A stretch of DNA of 64,000 nucleotides, from NCBI GenBank assembly GCA_033964015.1, contig CM066915.1, positions 14,362,372 through 14,426,371 of the forward strand, in the 5' to 3' direction. Positions 45,752-57,700 of the stretch are shown piece by piece (the stretch's first letter is position 1; the number at the start of each line of letters is the position of its first letter). The translations under genes and the position numbers were made by a program. The notes below the pieces were generated by a model. That model made no database searches. It worked only from the letters and a program-made list of their open reading frames with translations, and was not told where the DNA came from. The stretch comes from Scolanthus callimorphus. Lineage: Eukaryota; Cnidaria; Anthozoa; Actiniaria; Edwardsiidae.

Positions 45752-48700
45752 ATGACCTCCGTTATGTTCATGGCTATGCTGTTTGCAGCTGGACATGATG
45801 TACTGCTAGTGAATGCAGCAACTGGTAAGACGTACAATTAATATGAATCATCAGGGGCATGCATATTAAGTTCTCTTGGGGGACTTAGACCACATTCACG
45901 TGAAACCTGGTACAAAACCAGGCCGGTACAATTCTGGTAAGGTACGTACACGTTCACACAGGACCTGCAGTACCCAACCAAATTTGGCATGGCTAGGCAT
46001 TCATGGTCTCGTGGTCTCTTATATGTTTCCTATAAACCTACTCAATATTTACACTAAATATTTAGCTATAGTATAATTTAAGAACTGAATGCTTTATGAT
46101 TGCTTGCATAACTTGTGTCTTAATATCAGGCCCTGGGACCAATTTCTTGGACACCAAATAAAATTTTTTGTGCCCGAAAACTTTGTTTAGAAACTTAATA
46201 CAGTGATTCCAAAGTTATTTTCATTTATTTACCACCTTGTTTATTTAAATATACTTCCTACTTGTGGATATATTGAGCCAACCTCAAGACCTTTTGTCAC
46301 ATATTTACTGTATTTTAGTGCTTCAAAATATGGCAGCCTGGGCCCTGCTCCCTTGCTTGGATGGCCTGCTGTTACTTTAATCTAGCGGACAGGACTAGCG
46401 AATAAGACAACAGATTCTTTATTGCTCAATCCAACATGGTGGCCCAAATGCTACAAAGCCTGCGGTCCCTACCGCTGACCAACAGACCGCTGACCAACAT
46501 CTCCCCCTTTTTAATGAAAAAAAAATCTAACAGTGTACTACAACAAAAATAAGTTCTATATAATATCATGTTCTACAGTGTTCCTGTTATACTCTTGATG
46601 CTGGTTCTAGACATCTACTTCAGGAGATAGTCTTGAAATCTTTGTGGAGTTTTGACTTCCCTGCCAGATCTTGTCTGTCTTGCCAAGTTGGGTTGCTCTG
46701 GTTGTTCTTGGATGTCTTGAGTCAAGGTTTTCTTTTTTCAAGGTTTGTTTTACTGGCCTTTTCAGCCTGTTGGGGCGGGTGCTGATTGTCTTGTATCAGT
46801 GGTGTGGGGCCATTGTCTGAGTTTTGGGTGATTTCCTTGGGCAGACTAAGCTGGGCTGGTTGGGTAGTATATGGTACCGTTGTTGGGTATTCTCTCATCT
46901 GACCCGTGATGGGTGTATGCTATCCTGCTGTCTTGTCATAGTAGGCTTTGCTATCACTCCTTTTTCATTATTTCCTGCTGTACAACTTGATAATTGACCA
47001 TGGAAGGTGCCAGGAGTTGTTCTGCGGTGGGTAGTGTGGTTCTGGTCCTTCTTGAAAACATGCGCTGTGCTGGTGAATAGGTGTGGCCTTGAGGTGGGGT
47101 GTTTCTGTACATCAGCATCGCGTTTTGAAAATCGTTTGCCTTTTCCAACATTGATTTTGTGACCTTGACAGCAGCTTCCGCTCTTCCACCACCACCACCA
47201 CCTCCCCACACCGGGCAACATGAGAAAAGAAGCCATACTTACTCAGTACGCTGACTGTTTGGATGGCCTTGGGCTCCTGGGTCCACCCGTCCAGTTTTTG
47301 TATGTAAAAGTAAACAGGATAGTACTAGGGTTTTGTAGTGAGGTTGCACAATTCTAGTACACCATCTTTTGGCATCCTTATCTAAGGGCCATTGCTGGTT
47401 ATTCCACCACCAAGGTTTGTGAAGCCGTGTGTCTGTTTGAGTTGGTATAGTTGTCATTGTGGGAGGTGGTATTGTGGGAGGTATAGACCTGCACTGCCAT
47501 GCCTAGACAGGAAATGTCATGCCTGAAACCATTATTAATGATGGTGATGGTAGAACATTAAGAGTCCAGTTTTCGCATGTTGAGTTAGAAGCAGAATTAT
47601 TATACATATAAGTGAGTCATATGTTTCTGGTAGAAGGTTATTTGCAGGCACCAGCCCAAAGCAAGATTAAGATTTGAAGTTCTAAATTTAATACTGCCAA
47701 CAAAGGCTAAACACTGTTTGGGGAGTATTCGGTCAACCAAAAACTTCGACAGATTTCCATATCAATAAAAATCGAAATAAAATAGTTCACCAAAACTGTT
47801 GATTTGCCAACGTTGCAAAACATCCTTATAAGGAAATTCCCCCTTGCCTTATTTGGAAGGTCTGTAAGTATTTTCCTCACACCTTAGCGAAACATTTACC
47901 AAAACTCCCAGATACGCGAGAAACATCGTTCTCTTGGTCGCCATTTTGTTTTGTTCCGCGCCGAGGGGTCTGAGAAAAGCGACAGCACTTTATTGCTTTA
48001 TTGCGGAAAAAATGAATCTCAAAATGAAAAAAGAAGTGCCACGCCTCCGGTTTTGAAAGTTTACAGTTGTTTTATTGGCATTGCATGACGTAATAGTGAG
48101 ACCACAGCCCTTATGCCATTGAGCTTGAATTTGATGTCAATCCCGAAGTTCTTCATTGTCTCATAAGTGGCCATACGTTGCACAGGAAAATAGGCAAGGG
48201 TGGCAAAGGACAGGATAAACGGTATTCAGCCTTGTCTTGCCAGTTCCGAAAGATTATGTCAGCTCGCCTTAATGGATTGGAAACTGCACGATGGCATTTG
48301 CTAACTTGATCAGGATGCCAACTTGAAAAAACAGCTGTCACATTTGATCTCCATCCAAGGAGCCAGTAGCTTTGGCTAGATCTATGGAGATGAGATTGAG
48401 TAGCTTCTGTGGGTAGCTGTTTACTATTAAAGTACAGGTTAAAAGCAAATCTGTGGCTCTGATATGTAGGAAGAGATTCTAGGGCATTTCTGTTGGGAAA
48501 AACACGTGCGTCCAGCGTGCAAGCAGTGCAGCATGCCTCGCAGGTCTATACAACCCGAAATTTGATGCTTGAAGTCTGTGGGGACATGCTCATCTTTTTA
48601 TATGATCAGCAGAGCTTGTACAGTTCGTCGACAAGTGGCGAAAACCCTCAGAGCCAATACTTCGCTAGGAATGCTGTCTGGACATGTACTTGGCTTTCTC

Positions 48701-51700
48701 AGTGTGGCTACAGCCTCGGCGAAGTTGTTTGAGTTTGCTATTGTTCCGGGATGTGGACTAAGGACTGACTCGTTGATAGTGGATTGGTCACATCTCATTG
48801 CCCTTGCCCTAGTCTCTCGCATCAGTTGTCGGTCATGCTTTGCCGGAGACAGGACGTCCTCGAGAAATCTCCGAGGCAACTCTTTCTGTAGGCCCTTGAA
48901 GCGTTCACTATTTCCGAAATTCTCCTATTATCAGCACCCTTCTAGGAAGGGCCAAAAGAACTTCACATGCAAGCGTTATCCTTACCTTCTTGCAGAGGCC
49001 ACTCCTGGTCTTGCTCCGTTTTTTGAAGTGGCCACTGCACACAAATGTCACAACCTCGTCCTGGATCGTTGACGTGCTTGACCGGTTTGGATAGTTTACA
49101 AGAATGGACGTCAGTGTTTTCGCTTTGAAAAAACGTGTGTGCTTTCACGCGAGTGATTTGTCGATTTAACGGGCCGCACACTCAACATTTGGTTCCAGTG
49201 CTGGCAGGCTTCGATACATCATGGGTAATCCGTGCAAGATGACAGTAATAATTCAAGGTTCATTTACACACGACAGGGATTTTTGGCGCGACTCAGATAA
49301 AAAGTGGTACACGGCTTTGGTATGTTTTTAAATGGCTTTGCCGTACTAGATTTTGTCAGAGCCGGACCGGAATTTCGTCCGTGCCGGGACTACGTGGCAA
49401 GGTAGTCCGAGAACCATTTTTATCCGTTTCGTGTCAAACTCATCACTCTATTCAGTCATCACTCAATTCTAAATCTTAGACTTTCTTCAAACCTTACACA
49501 CAAGTGTTAAAAGACATTCAAGTCCATATGGTAAATGAAGAAAATAGAGACCCCCCCCCCCCCCCCCCCCCCTAATCGGAGCGCAGTTGACATAGAAGGT
49601 CCCGCTATTCAGGCTGAGGATTTAGCACTATCATATCTAAAAAAGCTTAAACATCTTCATAAAATGGCATGATTAAACAGTTTGTGTCGGGAATCACTAT
49701 AAGGAACATTCACTGTAGGTAGTTATGATTGAGGAAATGTACCCCGGCGCGCAAAAGATGGCATGGTTGGCAGTGGGCCTTTACATCTACCTTCCTAACA
49801 AAAAGGAACACGTTTTGCCAGCAGTAGCTTTGCTCTACGCGCTTAGAAATGACTAAAAACGTGTTTTAACGCGTTTTAGTATAATTATTCAAGTGATTAT
49901 AAGAATTGCCGCGCGCTGATTGGTCGAGGGGTTCGTTTTCTCTCACTATAATCACCTACAGGTGATTATAACATTGAAAGGATTGGGAGTGCGCGCCTAG
50001 TTTTGTCATGATCGTGAAAAAGTCATACAAAAAAAAAACCTTATGAATCACTTGAGCAATTATACTAAAACAATTAGTCGCCTCAGGCTCTGTGATTATC
50101 GGCGAATAGTCACATCGACTTCGTCTCGGTGACTATTCGCCGATAATCACGTCGCCTTGGGCGACTAATTGTTAATTATTGAGGGGACTGGTTGTGTGCC
50201 GGTGACGTGACCCTACAACAAAGAAGAAGAGAAACCCTACTATACTACCTATACTATGGGCTCCCTCCTCCATGTCAACTTCCTCTCAATATCGCCGAGC
50301 AAGAAGTCCTATGGCCTATGACCTGACCAAGTACAAGTATAGTAGGAGCTGTATTTCCCGGATTTTATTTCTCCTGTGCAATACTAATTTTGCGGTGGAG
50401 GTCAAAGGTCACGGATAACGTCATAATTCCTGTCTGTGTGTAGTTAAGCAGACAAACGTCCGGTCTTTGATTCCTATGTGAACCGACGTCCGGTCTGCAA
50501 CTGCTATGTGGGCCAACTTCCAGTCTTTGATTGTTATGGGACCAACGTCCGGTCTATGATTGGTATGTGGACGAACTTTCGGTGCTTGATTGGTATGTGG
50601 ACCAACTTTCGGTGGACTGTATATGATAACGACTATATAGATATTTTAGATCTACCGGTTGACATCATAGCTATGTTTGGTCCCCTGTTGACGTCATAGT
50701 TTGGATTCCTCAAAGGAGGAAATTAGTGAATTTGGTTTAACTAGAGCAGATTTCGTATGACTATAAAAAAAAGTTACAGCCCGTCCTGTGCCGTGCCCTC
50801 GCGTGGCGGTATTGTATCTTGCCGTGTCTAAGCATTTTGATTGGTTGATCACTTATTTTGGCGCGATGTAATTGGCTGATGTTTACGAGGCGAAGTTCCG
50901 TGCTGTGTTCCTTGCCTTTTCACAGTCATACGAAATCTGCTCTATCATATAATAACACTGATATTTAGTTTGGGTTTCCTGTGCTCAGATCAGTAGTTTG
51001 TCTTTCTTTCAGTGCCACTGCGCAATTTTGGTGCATTTATTCAAGCCACTGGATGGAAAGCGGATAGTGGCGTAAGTCTCCTGTGAAATAATATATGTCA
51101 TTGTATTTGTTGTATCTTTATTTAGCACCCATGAACACATTTCTGAGTAACAAGGGCTTTTTTAAGCATAAACACAGAAAACGTTAACAGCTATCCGACG
51201 GTTCGGCGCCATTGTCATTGTTTCTTGCGAATTTTCCTATTTAAGGACAGAGACTCTTTGTTAATTTCCATAGTCCCTTTACAATGGTGCAGGATGGCAC
51301 CGAAACGTCGGTTAGCTGTTGTTACTTAATCTGTGTTTACGATTAAAACATTTAAGTCGGCGAAGTTCTGTCTTCTTGTTGTATTTCCAGAACTGGATAT
51401 TAGGTGCTCCGTTAAAAGCGTGTGCCAATCCTGTCAATCCTACCTCCTGGGTGTGGACAAGTGATGGCATTTATACTCAACAAGCCATATCTATCCATCT
51501 AGTTACTGTGTACAGCGCAAGAGACTGTACCACTTTCTCAGGTGGCCCACACTGTAAACATGAGTTTGATGTCTACATTCATCAGTCGAAGACTAAATAC
51601 TCAACAGTACCCGATCCTTCTGCAAATTTTGAGCTTTATATCGAAGTAGGTACATACAATGCCACGACAAAATGGGCAGGTCCACCAACAGTTCAATACA

Positions 51701-54700
51701 AAAATACTGACACTTTGACCTTCGCGTTGCAAAATTTGAAACCTTACCTATACATTGCCTTTCACTACACGGGAGGATGTTTTGCCGTCAGTAATGTAGA
51801 GGTCAGTTACTTTAGATGCAATACTACAATTCTGCCAAGAACGTTAGTAGAGCTAAATGACACTATGGCGCCAGCCAATGGCTCTGTTCTTGTCAATGGC
51901 ACATGTGCGCCTTCCTCGTCTGTGGTACACGGCGCGGGTCATCTCCATGGTTACTGTCAATCTGACGGGGAATGGAGTAGAGATCAGTTTGGTGGAGAAT
52001 GTCAGTGTGAAGCCGGACACCAAAACACTTCGACTGCGAACGAAACTGAGTGCAAAGGTATTGTTATATGTATCCAGCCACCCAGGCAACATAACACAGC
52101 ACATGGGTGTTTCAATTGTACGGATTTATGATAACATTTTTGCGGCCTATTGTTGATTCTGCATGACAGTTTGTATAGGTATTACATAGGGCCGAGTGAA
52201 ATTTGGGATTAACTTCACGATTGTTTTCAATTTGTGTTCAAAATTGCCCGAGCCGTCTGCTGCGAGAAGAAGACCATGTGAAATTAATCCCAAATTATAC
52301 GAAAAAGAACCCATGCGATTACATGTTTATGATATAAAAGGGTAAAATTCAGCGCGCGTGTTGACTGCAAAGCCACAAAGATCGAAGCAAACACTCAATC
52401 AAATTGAACCAACGAGGAGCCCCTCCCAGGGGGGTGTATATGTTCCCATGTTCCCTTCAATTTTTTGCATTTTCTCCCTTGTTCCCCATTAATAAAACCA
52501 CTTGTTCCCAAAAATGGTTTTAGCTCATGTTCCCGTGATCCCCAAAATTATTTGCGATGTTCCCATGATCCCTATAAATGTATTTTCACTGTTCCCTATA
52601 ATTAATCCACCTTCTTACCCATATTAGAAACCTAACCTAAGGGACTGGTCATAAATTAGAGTCCTAAATTAGAGGAGGAGGGCTGGTGCAAATATGGGGA
52701 GGGCCTCTAATTTTCATGCAGGTGAAAAAGGAAGGGTAAAAAAAATTGGTGCAAATGGTAAAGGGAGGGTCATTATTTTTTACGCAAACCCGTAGTGTTT
52801 TTCCCCAATCAATCCTTAAAACTCCCGATTTTGCATCCTACATATCAAAATTTCCCCAAAATGCGGTAATTTCACATGCTCTGAGCGAGTCTAAATTTTA
52901 CTTTCCCTAAAAGCTGACTTGAGTTGTTGATATATTATGCCAACTCCCCCCAGTTTTGAGTTTTTGGAGGCTTGCCACGACCCTGTATCTCTAGATTTAC
53001 CAATAACAATGTAAATAATACTCAACCTGGATACACAATGTTCTTGTCTATGTAACACATACACAGATGCAGTAACTTTAAGGTACCAAAGACATCGCAT
53101 TTGGGAGGGCCAACATTTTTCTTGCATCTTGTCAGGGAAGGGTTTCCCAAAACCATGTAGACCAAAATAAAAATGCACCAGCCCTCCCCCTCTAATTTAT
53201 GGCCAGTCCCTTAACCAGTAGCCCATGTGCGATGGGGCTTCTATCTCATATGTCCATGAGAAAGCATTTTTAATGATTTTTTTAGAACATTTCATGACGC
53301 AATTACAATTTACATGTGAATACCTCTCATTGCTATAATTTCATCTTAATGTATTATGCTCTCTAGCATTACCAGCAAACAAAAAATTATCCTCAATTTT
53401 ATAAGCCAGTTGGAAGCTCCTACTTAAGGTATGAGTATACCTTTGAGGGGTCTCGCGGGGAAAAAAATCGTATCGCGTCACAATTTACACCACAAACGTC
53501 GTTCATATATCATTTTAAAGCTAAAAGTTTGGTCTATCTGATGAATACTTTTGTTTTCATTATATTGTACATGAACATATATTTTGTTAGCTCTAAAGAA
53601 AAAACGACCGACTTTCTTTTAAAAGTTCCATCTTCTTCCAATTAAATTGCACAGCTCCAAATATAAGCATAATCTATTCTTTAGAAGGCGATCTAAAAAA
53701 AGGTGTGCGGGATTTGTGATTTTCCTTTTAAAACATATTTTATGCTAATTTTTGTGTTAGCATTGCCAAAAATATCTGTTTTCAACCTTTTTTACGTGAT
53801 ATTTCCGCAAATATGTAAAATATCAATAATCCCGCACACCTTTTTTCAGATCGCACTCTAAGGAATACATTTTGCAGAAATCTGGAGCTTTTAACATTAA
53901 CTGGAAGTGGCAGGAACTCTTAAAAAGCAAAAATTGGTACTTTTCCTCTGAAGCACAAAATGACGAAAATGATCCATCAGATTACCGTTGCAAAGAAATA
54001 TACCACTTAGTAAGTAAGGCCATTCCATAAGCTTTAAAACGATATATAATTGGCCCTTGTAGTGTAAATAATGACACGACAGTGATTTTTTTTTCGCGAA
54101 AAAGTGACATCCCTCGCGCAAAGGTATACTCATACCTTAAGGGTTCCTGTCTAAACCTAGCCCATCCAACGTTTGTGCGGGTGGAGAGCTCGGGACAAGC
54201 TTCCCAAAATTCCTAGCCTGACTCATGATACATAATGATCTTGAGTAAAAATGGACCCTAAAAGCCCTTATGGATCCTTGAAACAGTGACAACACTTTTG
54301 ATCCTTTTATCGTTCATTATTCTTAAATGGCTCGGGAAACCGAAAATATATGAAAATGCATTTATAATAGATTTTGAAAGCAGTGTTCCCTTGTTCCCCA
54401 AAATGTAGCATACGTTCCCCTGTTCCCCGAAAATAAATGTGCTTGTTCCCATGTTCCCCGAAAATAAAAGCGCTTGTTCCCATGTTCCCTACAACCCCTG
54501 GGAGGGGCTCAACGAGAGAAGGCATTTTATTCGCTCATTTATTTGACCATTGTTGACAGCTTTGAACAAATGCAACGCCCTCACACTTGAGCTTCCAGAA
54601 TTGGAAAAGAAAAAAGTATTTTGCAATCAATTAAGAAAAATGCCCTCGTTTTGGGCCACTCAACATTGAGTTATTTTGCCCTGTATATTATGAGAATGTA

Positions 54701-57700
54701 AGGCCTCGCGCACGATGTTGCGCACGGCAACATTCACTACAAAATCACTACTATTTTTGTTTTAGAATTGCTCTAATTTAAGAAAACAGCAATGTTGTCT
54801 ATTTTAAAAGAGCTTGAAATACTGTCAAAACATCGTATTTTGGAAATATATTATGCTCGGTGTGTGAAACGAACTGGGAAGTTTGTGTAATTTGTGTTTT
54901 TGTAACGTACCTATATAAAATTCTGGAAAATGAAGCGTAACATTTGATCCTCGAATTGTGTTTCTCTTGATTTTTTGCCTATTTTGCCTTTTTTGCCTTG
55001 TTTTTTGCCTTTTTTTGCGTGATATTTGTTGCCTTTTTTTTTGCCTTTTCACGCATCGTTCGAAATCATTTTTGCCTAATCGCGCATTTTTTGCCTTGTT
55101 ACTTTTTTGCCTTTTTTGCCTCGTTTTTGCCTTTTTTTTGCACTTTTTTGCCGAGAGTCGAACTGTCGTCGAGAAGAAACTTAAGTAGAAAGAAACTTAG
55201 AAAGCCTTCGACTTCACCGTCTTCTCAAGAAACTTATGTCAGGTAGCTCATAATGTCAATGTCTTATCAAATCGATTCACCCTGTTTACTGTTGTACAAT
55301 TGTTTCAGTGAAAAATAACTTTTCCAGTGCGCGTTTTTTGCTCATTCTATTATTAAATGCAGTCGTCCCCGAGCTCTTAATTTCCTCTTAGTGTTTTTTA
55401 GCCTGTTGTCTTTGTTGTAGTTCTTCCTTTTCTTGTGCTTGGATAAGCCTTTCCTTTGAAGTTAGTTTTTTATACTACTACATAAACAAACCATCAAATT
55501 ATCTGGTAGTTGGGCAAAAAAAGGCAAAAAAGGATAAAACCAGACGGCGAGGCAAAAGTGTTATCTGTAATTTGGAGTTACTCAGTGAGTTTAAGGCATG
55601 GCTCTAACACGAGGGCTGCTATTTGGTAACTTCGTTATTTTCAACGAAAATCTTTCAAACTTGTGCCTTAAACTCATTTTGGAATTCTGATTACGATAAA
55701 GTTGCAGTTGCTATGGTAACGATGTCACGTGACTCACCGTCCGCCATCTTGGATTTAACTTTTAGCGCCCGTGAAGGCATGGAAAGAAGATAATAATCAG
55801 AAATTTCTTTTTAGCAAAATGTTAGTAGCATTGATCTTTCTGTAAACCTAATTGGATATCTAGAATAATGTTTTAATAAAGACAGTTTTACAAAATATTA
55901 TATATTTCAAAACACAAAAAATTATATATATATTTTTTAACTGAAGTTATACGACTTATCCAATTAGCTTCATTTTAAGGTAGATTCCCTGTATCTAAAT
56001 ATGTGATAACCTTTCAATTTCACCTTTCCATGGCTGTCCTCAGAGGGCGTAAGTATAAAATCCAAGATGGCCGCCACTGAGTCACGTGATTAGCGTTTCC
56101 ATGGCAACAAAATATATCAAAATATAGCTCTTGTTGAAATTATTGTACTGACCAATTTTGATGATGATCCACAGTATAGAACATTAGTTATGACGAATAA
56201 TCCCCTTTTTAGGCAAAACAGTTTAGAGCCATGCCTTAAACGCACTGAGTATGATCAGACAAGGAAGGACATTTCCAACCACAACAAAACAAAAACATCC
56301 TGATCTGGGGCAAGTGACGAAAAAAACAGTTAAGTGCGTCGTAATTCGAGAATTTACGGTATTTCACAAAAAATCGTTTTAGGCAAAAAAAGGCAAAATT
56401 GGGCGTAAATGGGCAAAATTGCGCGAAAATGGGCAAAAATGTCGTGCACACACGGATTGCAATACGCAGTTTTGTAAATCGACGAGGTGACCTTGATGAA
56501 GAAAATCGGCAATGATCGTTTAAATTATGTAGAGCTTCTCCGTGAAACCGAGAATTCCATTTTAGAAGCAGTTTTAACCTTAAAAAAAGATTTAAGAAGC
56601 TCGAAGAAAACGTAGCAAGAATACTTGGTAAGGTGGACTGCATTGAGAAGACGTTGGACAATGATTAGATGATGACGCATTAACATTAATGAGAGCATAA
56701 ATGATTTATCGCTTCAGATCCTTTTCTTAGTGTCGAGGCCTTCGATTTAGTTCTCGATAGCCCGTCGTCTGTTCGACACAATAAAAAAAATCCTTCAGGA
56801 AAATAATTGGCAAAAAGGCAAAAAGGGCGTGCATGGGCAAAATTAGGCAAAAACTCGCAGGGCAAAAATAGGCAAAAAGAAAAATAGGCAAAAAAGAACA
56901 GGGCAAAAAAGGGCAAAAAGTTGGCGCGTTTTGGTGGGCAACAAAACGCGCGAATTAGCAACAAAAGGCAAAAATATGCGCGAAAAGGCGTAAAAAATTT
57001 GGCTGTTTTAATGCTTTTTCGTGGCGAAATAATTCTAACGCTACTCTTGAATTATTTTCTTTCTCACCATTTATCCGTTCTCAATTAAATCTGCACAGGT
57101 TGAAAGTAAATTTCAAGTGCATTTCACTTTTGCAATTGCTTCCAGTCAAAGAACAACGCATTTTTCACAAATCGAATATTTAAAAAAGTGCTTGTAGAAA
57201 ATTAGATCCAAAAATACAGCCTTTTTCAGAACACATTTTATGAATTGGCCTAAAATGATACTTCATCATAATTCTTTGAGCTCATATATATTTTTTGGAA
57301 TGCACATTAGTTGAATATTATTTCTGGAAATTTATACAAAGAAAACGCTAGTGGTTGCAGAGATTTAGTACCAAACCTAGCGTTAGAATTTTTGTTACGC
57401 TCGCGTGCGCAACTCCGTGCGCGAGGCCGTAAATCGTGGTCAAACTGGGAAAGGCTCAAAATGTTCCATGGAATAGTGACCAACGAAGTACTGCGCTATT
57501 CAGGTGAGCGTGGAATGCCTATAGTTTGGTCGATAAGTTTGAACGTTTCGTTTTGATAGTTTTGTGTCTCAAAAAGCATGTTGTCAAGGTCGGTTCACAA
57601 TGTTGTCAAGGAATGTCGCGACAAGTTTCAAAATCACGTGCTTTTCCTTGACAACATTGCCAACTCCACTTGACAACGTGCTTTTTGAGACACAAAACTA

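Larger units (their letters stand above)
45825..51012 (+). other. Eph-like gene intron 1
   Basis: A 5.2 kb intron. It contains a Gypsy 3' fragment (46370..47215), a degenerate unrecognised region (about 47500..49200), a C22 run (49551..49572), inverted-repeat elements at 49874..50177 and 50742..50942, and a 33-bp degenerate tandem repeat (50455..50620). Confidence 0.7.
52411..54520. mobile_element. Composite element with gagcccctcccaggg ends
   Basis: Left gagcccctcccagggg and right cccctgggaggggctc are inverted and bordered by aacgag on both sides (6-bp target duplication). Next to each end the word ttgttccc(c)atgttcccc recurs 4-8 times, in the plus sense at both ends. Two further elements are nested inside (52639..53212 and 53428..54136). 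Confidence 0.7.

Noticed and set aside
54958..55246. Phe/Leu-rich open frames (membrane-protein-like)
   Set aside because: They are produced by the ttttttgcc word repeat in two frames, not by coding sequence.
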